A stretch of DNA of 64,000 bases from Pectinophora gossypiella. Its lineage: Eukaryota > Arthropoda > Insecta > Lepidoptera > Gelechiidae. A program made the position numbers and the translations under genes. A model generated the notes under the pieces. The model saw only the letters and a list, made by a program, of their open reading frames with translations, had not been told where the DNA came from and made no database searches. The stretch is taken from positions 3,595,534 through 3,659,533 of the forward strand of contig NC_065422.1 of NCBI RefSeq assembly GCF_024362695.1. The letters run 5' to 3'. Below are positions 56,549 through 64,000 of this stretch, piece by piece (the first letter of the stretch is position 1; every line of letters begins with the position of its first letter).

Positions 56549-56903
56549 TAATAAATACTTGCAACAACATTAATGGTTTTTGTCTTTGCTACATTATATA
56601 GGAAGTACATAGGTACTTAACTGTGCACACCTTATCTAAGGTTACTAATTGCAAACTGAGTTTATCAGTTTGTGTTATGTATGATATAGGCGTCATTTAC
56701 TCCTTAACTTGATTTTACTTGACACAACGATAGGATCTAATGAAATATAAAATAAAGTTTACATTTTTATAAACGCAATGCGTTTAGTGCGGCATCATTA
56801 GTACTCGTTAAAAAGCAGAATTCTCGAAGTTTAAGAAATCTGTGTAAGAGAAACAAAATGGTGTACTTATTAACTGCCATTTTGCTTTCTCGTTTAATTC
56901 CAG

Positions 56904-57333
56904 GAACTACGAAAATGGAGGTCCTTTGTTTAAAGTTGCACGAATTTCTATTATTTCGGCGGAATCAACAAGGATAGCGAATAGCCATACAATAAGTGTG
57001 AGTGAGACAACATCATACAATAAATACAATAGGACGATTGGCAGCCGGGTGAACTTTCAGTCAGTTTGCCACTTTCATCTTCAACGTGCGCACGCGCTTT
57101 TCTCTGTTCTGAGACTCTATCCTGTTCATTCTGTTGTATTTGTTACCACTGTTGAGTTTGTTAATATTCCTCTTGAGTTTGTTAGTATTTTTGTTGACTT
57201 TGTTAGTGTTATTGTTGAATTTGTTGTTGTTGTCTTGGCAAGATGTCCAGTCATGTTGGTGCCAAGCAATGTTTTTTGTTGTGGTGTAAGCACTGTTCGT
57301 GGCCCGCGCCGAAGATCTCGGCGTCCTATATAG
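56904..57333 (+). other. Open frame with internal 30-bp repeats inside the transposon
   Basis: An acceptor-like tract (TTGCTTTCTCGTTTAATTCCAG) precedes an open frame beginning RNYENGGPLFKVARISII. From about 57138 to 57240 imperfect 30-bp units (GTTGAGTTTGTTAATATTCC-like) encode VEFVNIPLEFVSIFVDFVSV. The opposite strand is also open and Asn/Lys-rich. It could be a first transposase exon or simply a minisatellite; neither strand is convincing. Confidence 0.25.
57138..57240. repeat. Imperfect ~30-bp tandem repeat (GTTGAxTTTGTTAxT)
   Basis: About three to four degenerate units sharing GTTGA.TTTGTTA, inside the 3.4-kb transposon. Confidence 0.6.
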
Positions 57334-57396
57334 TCTTACTTGACAAATGAAGATTATATTGCTAGGCACCCCAACATCCTGAATTATGCTCGCCAC

Positions 57397-57879
57397 TTAT
57401 TTGACGATCGAGAGCTAAGTAATCTTATTTGAACATTGCAAAAATTAAAAATCTCAGTATGCAGTGTATCTGGTATCTATATTATAGTCCCTGGTCAGTA
57501 TAATACATAAAATGACAATGTATAATTCGGCTCGTTTCTCAATCGTGCTTTTCATAATCGAAATGTCATATGAAAAAAAATTCGTGTATGAAAATAATAT
57601 ATATCCTACTTTATCGAAGCTCTCATTATGTAGCGTCTTAGACGGAGTGTAATCAACGCAAAACATTTTTAACAGAAAGTCGTCAACTTATCTCTATTAT
57701 AATTAGCCAGAGATAGCTCTTACGCCAAGCGTATCACTTGTGTACCAGACTTACGCTTTCAATAGATTTTATAGCCAACTATTACCACTTAATTATGTAT
57801 AATAAATGATATTTGCATTTTTTGTAACAGTAGAAAGTAATCAGTTCATATTAATGCAAGCACAACGGTAAGGCTGTTT
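57397..57879. other. Non-coding interior of the transposon
   Basis: AT-rich, no coding pattern seen. This is where the missing transposase catalytic region would be expected. Confidence 0.5.
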
Positions 57880-58005
57880 TTTCATCTGACATGTGCTACG
57901 TTGCTAGGTTTAATATCCACCAATCAGATAATTGGGTCTGATTCTGATCGGCACAATGAACCCGATTGTAGGGTATGCAACGTAGCATCTAGCATGTTAC
58001 TGGTG
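57880..58005. repeat. Small foldback (TGCTACGTTGC / GCAACGTAGCA)
   Basis: Inverted repeat arms at about 57893-57906 and 57976-57990 just upstream of the transposase remnant. Possibly a nested MITE; it accounts for the open frame starting at 57901. Confidence 0.5.
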
Positions 58006-58025
58006 GAAACGCAGTCTAAATGTGA

Positions 58026-58720
58026 CGTACTTACTTCATTATTGATGGAACAGTATTCTTATCGTTTCCAGCTAACTACGCAATACCGAATATGCCACAT
58101 TTAAAAGAGGAAGTGAGGATTGCTTGCGCCCTAATAAATGCCTTTGGAAAACGGGTGACAGATCACCCACTCGTAAATGAAATAATCAACGATATATACC
58201 TTAAGCACGACGCCCCAAACTATCTGTGCGAGTTTGTAATACAAAACAATTTAAATCAACGCAGAGCCGCTTTCCAAGCTATGAACTCAAGTGAAGGCTT
58301 TCAACAGTTTCCCATCTTATCATATGAGGATCTGTTGATAATGTGGTAAGCTACTATGGCGAACACCTAAAAGAAAACGGAACGTTTTTCATTGAAGTGT
58401 ATGAAGATTTTGAAGTTGACTATAATTTAAATCAATACAACATAGTAGTTTGTGATCCTTGGCTGACAAGAGCTAAAATACTCTCGAGGCACCAGAGCAA
58501 CAGAATTTATTTTGTATATATCTTGCTAAATAATAGTTTGAAAAACAGAAATAAACTTGTCGGTCACTATTGCAGCTGTATAGTTGGAAAACGGACACTC
58601 GGGTGCTGTGCTAATGTCATGTGCATAGTTTGGTATATGGGATGGGCTCGGCACCAAGCAATTCAACCCCCTGCTGCCTTTTTAGATCAAGTTATTATTT
58701 CTGATGAAGAAGAAGATTGA
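58026..58720 (+). pseudogene. Transposase C-terminal remnant with SWIM-like zinc motif
   Basis: Two overlapping frames give one protein. 58026-58349 reads ...IPNMPHLKEEVRIACALINAF... and ends ...ILSYEDLLIMW-stop. 58343-58720 continues VSYYGEHLKENGTFFIEVYE... and ends ...VIISDEEED. A frameshift near 58340-58350 separates them, and an in-frame TGA lies just upstream at 58023. In the second half, PWLTRAKILSRH is followed by YCSCIVGKRTLGCCAN and WYMGWARH. This fits a CxC...CxH SWIM-type zinc finger that follows the DDE domain in a group of animal transposases I recognise only in outline, but the final His is Asn here. No DDE catalytic triad can be seen, so the N-terminal and catalytic part is lost or unrecognisable. 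It lies inside the long-TIR element and is almost certainly its dead transposase. Confidence 0.75.
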
Positions 58721-59299
58721 TTATTCAAGAAGACTGATATTCATTATCCTAATAGGTACGAATTTGTATAAAAAAAGCCTATTTGTTATAAGTATATACA
58801 CTGTATGTATTCAATAACAATTAGTATTGATTTCATTTTAAGCAAAATATAAATAACTATATGACTACTTTTACGATGTTTTATTTCATACTTATAAAAA
58901 CACAACTAAGAAAATCGATGAATAATTGAACAATGTGTTCATGTAATATGATTGTTATGAACTAAACAGCTTAAGGTCCCGTTGCATTGAAGGCACACAC
59001 CCCGTTGGTGTGTCTATACGAACTAGGTATGTTCCATACACTGCTGTAAAGTAAAGTAGTCCTAAAAGCGAATTTTCACACCCCACCTGCTTTCACTGTG
59101 ATTAGACATTTAAGCTGCCTTTCATTGAATAAACATAAAAACTCAAAAAGTGTGAAATTGTTAGACAATCATAGCAAATAACTTTGAGCGTGATTACCAC
59201 GAGAATAAGTCATGAGCTGTACATCTCACGACGCGTTTATGGATTTCTTTTAAGTTACACATAAAAGTAAGTTATAGATATTTATTTTACCTATTTTCT
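58721..59299. other. 3' non-coding interior of the transposon
   Basis: AT-rich. Several AATAAA-type stretches follow the transposase stop; nothing else recognised. Confidence 0.5.
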
Positions 59300-59614
59300 A
59301 TTTATTTATTTTTCAATAAAGTAAATATGTGGTATATTAAACACTAATATTCCATGCATAATCACTTAGTCACTATATTCCAATTGCATATAAAAGTAAA
59401 ATCGATTTGTTCATACAACACTTTTCGGAACTTTCAAGCTAAATATCTTGAAAACGTGACGCTTTAGAGCATAGGTTCATTAAAGCTTTTTTGTTCAGAA
59501 AAGTGCCCCCTATCGATATGCACAGGTTTCATCGTGCGCCGCAGTTTTAAAAAATCCGCTAGGTGGCGCCACCAGGCTATGCCAGCCTCCATAGTGAAAT
59601 GTTCAATGCCCTTT
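59300..59614 (-). repeat. Right terminal inverted repeat of the 3.4-kb transposon
   Basis: Reverse complement of the left arm, sharing the GGCGCCACCTAGCGG block and the ATCGATTTTACT block. It ends near GTTCAATGCCCTT. Confidence 0.85.
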
Positions 59615-60297
59615 CTCACAAAAGAAATTGACCCCATTTTGAAACTCGTTCGATTTAAAACGAAAGGGCTCTGACCGGTGCAACTAACTGTAGTGAAAAA
59701 AAAAAAGATAAATGCACGTTAATTAAGCTTTCTTCAGAACTTTCAAAACTGCCTCACAATATTGTTTTTGAAACACCGTTCAGTAAATAACAGTGCAATT
59801 AAACGAGAGGTCTCGATTGTGATTTTAAGATAAAAATAAGTCTTTGTGACTACTTTTTTTTACTTTTAATGTTTTTTTTTACCTTTAAACGTGGAGATTT
59901 TACCTTTTTAAATAGGATACAGTTATTTCGCACTGTGCACAGATGATATTGGTCGCCTTCTATAGGACTAACGTGCGCAACTTGACAAAATTTTATCACG
60001 GTCCTTTTATCGATTGGTGCTAATATGTGAACCCAAATAAGTCATGCCGGTCTGTCAAAATACGAACAAAACCACGTGTCACGCATGTTAGGGAAAAAAA
60101 ATGTTTTTTTCCTTATCGAATTCGACAAAATTTATTGAATCGATCGATAATTTTATTACGTTGCGCATATTAGCCCTGCTGGTCGCAAAAATAGTACAAG
60201 TCTCGCAAGGTGGCTCCCGTTGCGTGTAGCGTGTTACAATTGCATACTGTGGTGTGCAGAGCACAAGTAATCAAAGACAATTTGCAGACGCTTTTGC
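59615..60297. other. No gene seen
   Basis: AT-rich with T and A runs beside the 3.4-kb transposon. Confidence 0.5.
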
Positions 60298-60345
60298 TAA
60301 AAAGTCCTAAGGTAGATTATGATGAACCTTATGGTGACAGGGATC
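60298..60345 (-). mobile_element. LINE tail R fragment
   Basis: AGTCCTAAGGTAGATTATGA TGAACCTTATGGTGAC, the reverse of 10670-10715. Confidence 0.6.
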
Positions 60346-60381
60346 AAACTATCGCCTGTAACAATTGGGTCATACTAGGTC

Positions 60382-60660
60382 CAAAATAAATTATGAAATT
60401 GTGATTACTAAATAAAGACAGATCTGAAACTAACGAAAAACATTTTCCTTTTTCTATTATAATTCATTTATTCTCTTAAAAAAAATTAAATCTTAGTATT
60501 ATGTTTTCTTGTTTTTTATTAATAAAAAAGTTAAATCATAATATTTATTTTATTATTTAACTTATTTTTCTATTTAACTTATTTACGAATTTGAGTCAAG
60601 AAAAACGTAATAATAAGTCCGACATTGTATCGCGTGTTTCTATGACGTCACAGTGTGCTT
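60382..60660. repeat. Dispersed repeat P, copy 2
   Basis: ATTATGAAATTGTGATTACT AAATAAAGACAGATCT ... TTTCTATGACGTCACAGT, with about 100 bp of AT-rich sequence more than copy 1. Confidence 0.75.
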
Positions 60661-61354
60661 CTTCTTTCAAATTCCATAATAATTTCGTGTTTTGACGTTT
60701 AGTAGATACATTTTGTAAAAATTGTACCTTTTTTTCTGAATAACAATGAAAATATTATGTATCGCGATAAATCTGACGAATCGGTGTGTTTCGATGCGTT
60801 TTATTTTCCTGTTCACTGAATGTGATACGCTTTGGTTTGTATTGTTCGCTACTGTTATTCATATAACCATTTTTTTTTATTTAGGATAGAGACGAAAATC
60901 AACAGATTCAAATTCGATTAAAAGAACGTCAAGAATTCAAATTCAAATTTGAACTAAAACAAATGAGCGGTATTTTTCTAAATTCATTCAAAATTCGAAT
61001 AGAAAAAACGGTTTTGTTCAAAAAGCCACCAGTAGTACTCGTATCACCAATTCAATGAAAAAACAAAGTTAATCCCACTAAAACAATACATTAGCAGCTA
61101 ACTATGTTAGTGCGCCCTTTCAGGGGGCCGTAATCGACCACTCACCCTTGATGCGAACGATTTCATTTTCCCATCTGAAACGAACTATTGCACTAATTCC
61201 CATTTGATCGAATGACAATTTATGTGAAAGATTTTGCCTTTTAAATCTCCTGATTGGAACGCGCGTTTTTTTTTAATCGTTTGTGTTTTATGTTGAAACG
61301 TAGTAGTATCCTAGTTTTTAATGGCTTAAATAGTACTATCGTCATTAATTTGAT
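60661..61354. other. No gene seen
   Basis: Contains ATTCAAATTCAAATTTGAAC-type simple sequence near 60940; otherwise unstructured. Confidence 0.5.
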
Positions 61355-61470
61355 GATTTGAGCCACGCTCTTGTCCGTGTAGCATTCTCCACTCTTGTCA
61401 CTCAAATGCCATTTTTTTGACTTCCTTATAAGACACGACGTTCGCCTTGCCTTTAATTTGCTCTATGTTA
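61355..61470 (-). pseudogene. LINE L2 3' end
   Basis: GAGCCACGCTCTTGTCCGTG TAGCATTCTCC ... AAGACACGACGTTCGCCTTG. Confidence 0.8.
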
Positions 61471-62039
61471 GCACTTGGTTTTAAAAAATGTACTTGTTAT
61501 TAACTCAGAATCATGGTCTAAATCATCCCTCAAAGTATTCGTTACGATGTCACTAACACCTTGGCTTAGCCCACCCTTTGCAAGCGTCTTATTTCCGTAG
61601 AAAGTTTACAATTGACTAGCGTTCAAATACTTTTCTATTATTTTTATTTCGATACAGGTAATTCGTAACTTTATAATCTTCGTCGAAAGATGATGTGTAT
61701 TCTAAAGGGATGTTGAAGGGTTGCCACTAGTACTGAGGGTGACACCATTAAAATGTATGCAGGGGATCTCAGAGACACAGGATGTTTCTAAATACTTAAA
61801 GAGGTGGGAAAATACTTTGCTTGTTTCGATTAATAGTTTTTTTAAATGTGTGTGTGTGTGTGTTGTGTGTAATATGTGTGGGTTGTGTATGTGTGTACTT
61901 TTTTGTTGAAAGGGTGATGTAGGTTGAAATGGGTCTCAAAAATTATTCGATTTGAATTTGATACTTCACATCCTATTCGACTTCTCGATGCGTCCCTTTA
62001 ATTTTTTACCTACATAACAGCTATTCATTAAAATTTTCT
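61471..62039. other. No gene seen
   Basis: Only the GT-rich microsatellite is recognisable. Confidence 0.5.
61847..61898. repeat. (GT)n-rich microsatellite
   Basis: Imperfect TG repeats with interruptions. The Cys/Val-rich open frame at 61721-61909 is produced by this tract. Confidence 0.95.
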
Positions 62040-62135
62040 CTCGTGTGGGTTGTATCAATGCCCTACCTTATCAACCTTGGTGTCAGGGTTAAAAAGATCC
62101 CTAACATGGCTCAGTAACGACTAGTCATAACATAA
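62040..62135 (-). mobile_element. SINE C tail fragment
   Basis: TCGTGTGGGTTGTATCAATG ... TATCAACCTTGGTGTCAGGG, degraded. Confidence 0.65.
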
Positions 62136-62159
62136 GTTGACGACTATATCACAATTGGT

Positions 62160-62352
62160 GTAATTAAACACATAATAACGGGACGGGATGACTAATGAGA
62201 TTGGAGTGGAGTTTACCTACTACCTACTCCACTCCAATCTCATCAGTTATCCCGTGATCATGGCACTTGCAACAGTGTCGAAATATCGGGAGTCTCATAT
62301 CCCTATTTTAAACGCGGTAAAAACCCGTTATTATGTGTTTTAATTATGATAA
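62160..62352. mobile_element. MITE M3 copy carrying a second foldback
   Basis: Outer ends match copy 50884-51032. At 62184-62254 the left arm holds an unrelated hairpin (GGGATGACTAATGAGATTGG / complement). Confidence 0.85.
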
Positions 62353-62371
62353 TTACCACGTAAACTTAAAA

Positions 62372-62452
62372 CAATTGGGGTAGTCAGAGGTCAGACGAAC
62401 ATCCATCGCAAGATGAACTAAGTACCCACACCTCACCAGCTTTTTGTTAGTA
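62372..62452 (-). repeat. Dispersed repeat H fragment
   Basis: CATCCATCGCAAGATGAACT AAGTACCCACACCTCACC. Confidence 0.72.
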
Positions 62453-62683
62453 ACGACTACAAACTAAAATATATAGGGACTACATACAAGGCAGATGTCA
62501 CTTAGGCCTGCTTTTCCGCATGCATACGGCATAATATACATCCCGCCAATACCCACTTCAGTTTGAATTAAAAAATAAAATGTAAATCACAAATCCCACA
62601 CACACAATGAAAATTATTTATATCCATAGACATTACCAGAATAGAAAGAAACTTTAAATAGATTTTTGTTTTTATAGCACTCA

Positions 62684-63020
62684 GCCTCCGTAACAGCCTC
62701 CGTGGTCTAGTGGTTAGAGCGTTAGGCTCACGATCTGGACGTCCGGGTTCGATTCCCGACGGGGACATTGTCGAAATCACTTTGTGAGACTGTCCTTTGT
62801 TTGGTAAGGACTTTTCAGGCTTGAATCACCTGATTGTCCGAAAAAGTAAGATGATTCCGTGCTTCGGAGGGCACGTTAAGCCGTTGGTCCCGGCTATTAG
62901 CCGTAAAAACACCTCCACCAACCCGCAGTGGAGCAGCGTGGTGGAGTATGCTCCATACCCCCTCCGGTTGATTGAGGGGAGGCCTGTGCCCAGCAGTGGG
63001 ACATATATAGGCAGTTTATG
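62684..63020 (+). mobile_element. SINE family A, full copy A4
   Basis: Full body; the first bases duplicate the start (GCCTCCGTAACAGCCTCCGT). Target-site duplication TAGCACTCA at 62675-62683 and 63021-63029. Confidence 0.94.
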
Positions 63021-63071
63021 TAGCACTCACCCGTGTTAGGGAAACTCACAAAGAATAAAATTAAATCGAAA

Positions 63072-63154
63072 AATTCTGACTCGGACGAGACTTGAACCCG
63101 CAACTCTTGTCAAGCCGGGACGAGCGTTTTAACCATTACACCACCGGGTCCCTG
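63072..63154 (-). mobile_element. tRNA-like sequence / SINE head (family F)
   Basis: Minus strand: GACCCGGTGGTGTAATGGTT (A box) and GCGGGTTCAAGTCTCGTC (B box). The arms do not form a clean acceptor stem, so a SINE head or tRNA relic is more likely than a working tRNA. Confidence 0.6.
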
Positions 63155-63497
63155 TCCATGCGAAATTCTTCAATCTATGTATCGTCGTTAACGTCATAGC
63201 TTTAAACTGTACCAAAATAGAAGCAGAAATAGAAGACGCATCTTGATATTTCAAATTTCGCATTCCCATCAACGGCATTAAAGGAAAATAAACTTCAAAC
63301 AATCTTAAAAATACTTCCGACCGTCCTGTATTATCGAAACTTCGATAGCTTTTTAAGACTTAGCTAAGGTCCACTGTTAGCGATAAAGCGGGTTGCCCAC
63401 CTACTTATTTGTTCAACTTCAAGATAAACAAAACTACAACTCATTGACAGAAATTCATAATTTTCAGGCGGAATTATAATCTCGAGGGAACATTAAC
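63155..63497. other. No gene seen
   Basis: AT-rich spacer. Confidence 0.5.
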
Positions 63498-63640
63498 ACA
63501 CACATACACATACATAAACTGACGCCTATTTCTCACCGGGATAAGCAGAGACTACGGAATTCCATTTGCTTCAGCCCTGAGTCCTGACATACTTCTTTTG
63601 CTTCCTTCACATTCAACAATCGTTTCATACACGCATTCCA
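63498..63640 (-). pseudogene. LINE L1 3' tail fragment
   Basis: CATACATAAACTGACGCC ... CACCGGGATAAGCAGAGACT ... AATCGTTTCATACACGCA. Confidence 0.78.
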
Positions 63641-63673
63641 CTCCACTCTGAACGCGTCAGAGTGGAGTGGAAT
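63635..63673. repeat. Perfect 17-bp-arm foldback at LINE L1 end
   Basis: ATTCCACTCCACTCTGA, ACGCG, TCAGAGTGGAGTGGAAT. It replaces the expected L1 sequence after CATACACGC. Confidence 0.92.
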
Positions 63674-63925
63674 ATTAAAATTTAAGAATATTCTAAAGTA
63701 TTTATGTTTCAAAGTTGGTAGTGGTTAGGTGTGAGGTAAATCAATAAAGATCTTAGTGTTTATTCTCGTACCTACTATGATTGTTTATTCTAAGCTCTAA
63801 CATCTATTTCTACTTCCGCACAATATCCCGGGATGACTGAAAACCAGCGCTGGATGGCGACATAGAATGGCTCCATCACAGCACAAGCTGAGCCATTTCC
63901 CTTTGCCCGTATTCCTAGTTCTTAT

Positions 63926-63990
63926 CATCATCATCAATTTAAGAGCCACGCTCTTGTCGGTGCAGCATTTTCCATGCTACTTTTTAAGGG
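63926..63990 (-). pseudogene. LINE L2 3' end, running toward the window edge
   Basis: CATCATCATCAATTTAAGAG CCACGCTCTTGTCGGTGCAG. Confidence 0.78.
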
Positions 63991-64000
63991 AAAAATAGGG

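Larger units (their letters stand above)
56240..59614 (+). mobile_element. 3.4-kb DNA transposon with about 310-bp terminal inverted repeats
   Basis: The two ends are long imperfect inverted repeats. Landmarks read inward from both ends in the same order: AAGGGC..TGAAC, TGGCGCCACCTAGCGGAT, AAACTGCGGCGCACGATGAA, AAAGCTTTAATG/AACC, CTTGAAAGT, AAATCGATTTTACT, AATATAGTGAC, TTTAATATAC and a final ATTGAAAAA. Between them, at 58.03-58.72 kb, lies a frameshifted transposase C-terminus. I see no clear target-site duplication, and the first few terminal bases are uncertain by about 10 bp. The arms differ at scattered positions, so the copy is old. The family is unassigned. Confidence 0.85.

Noticed and set aside
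57061..57396. Asn-rich 111-codon minus-strand protein
   Set aside because: Begins at GTG and is generated by the 30-bp repeat; the opposite strand is equally open.

Overview
The window looks like intron-rich, AT-rich nuclear DNA of a moth or butterfly (Lepidoptera). There are no operons and no long intact genes. Most recognisable sequence consists of dispersed tRNA-derived SINEs, 5'-truncated LINE tails, foldback MITEs and simple repeats of the kind that crowd lepidopteran introns. Almost all open frames longer than 60 codons lie inside repeats or lack coding character.

Host coding sequence is limited to the minus strand at 53-55 kb. A 145-bp exon (53161-53305), with good splice sites, encodes 48 residues that closely resemble the leucine-zipper/Q-box coiled coil of SoxD transcription factors (vertebrate SOX5/6/13, fly Sox102F). 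A 68-bp candidate exon (55184-55251) lies 1.9 kb upstream in the gene and joins it in phase. I see no HMG-box exon, so much of the window is probably SoxD intron, though the gene's limits are not visible.

Layout: 0-22 kb holds scattered SINEs (four main families, called A-D here), LINE 3' ends (L1, L2) and small foldback elements (M1-M5). From 22.3 to 28.05 kb there is a palindromic mini-element followed by a 5.4-kb segment bounded by 42-bp perfect terminal inverted repeats. That segment carries a nine-unit, 122-bp satellite and no convincing gene. 28-53 kb is again a repeat mosaic with several datable nestings: SINE into repeat G, LINE tail into a MITE, and a SINE with an inverted 5' half inside one target-site duplication. 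At 56.24-59.61 kb lies a 3.4-kb DNA transposon with about 310-bp inverted repeats and a frameshifted transposase C-terminus bearing a SWIM-like zinc motif. 60-64 kb returns to SINEs, LINE tails and foldbacks.

The repeats appear to form a dependency network. SINE families B and D end in (GAT)n like LINE tail L2, and family A mostly ends in TTTATGTATGT-like sequence like LINE tail L1, which suggests which LINE machinery mobilised which SINE. The most novel items are the 22.3-28.05 kb TIR/satellite element, the long-TIR SWIM-type transposon, the repeatedly co-occurring LINE/MITE/SINE composite (2.77 and 29.84 kb) and the internally inverted SINEs. Family letters are labels used only in this annotation.
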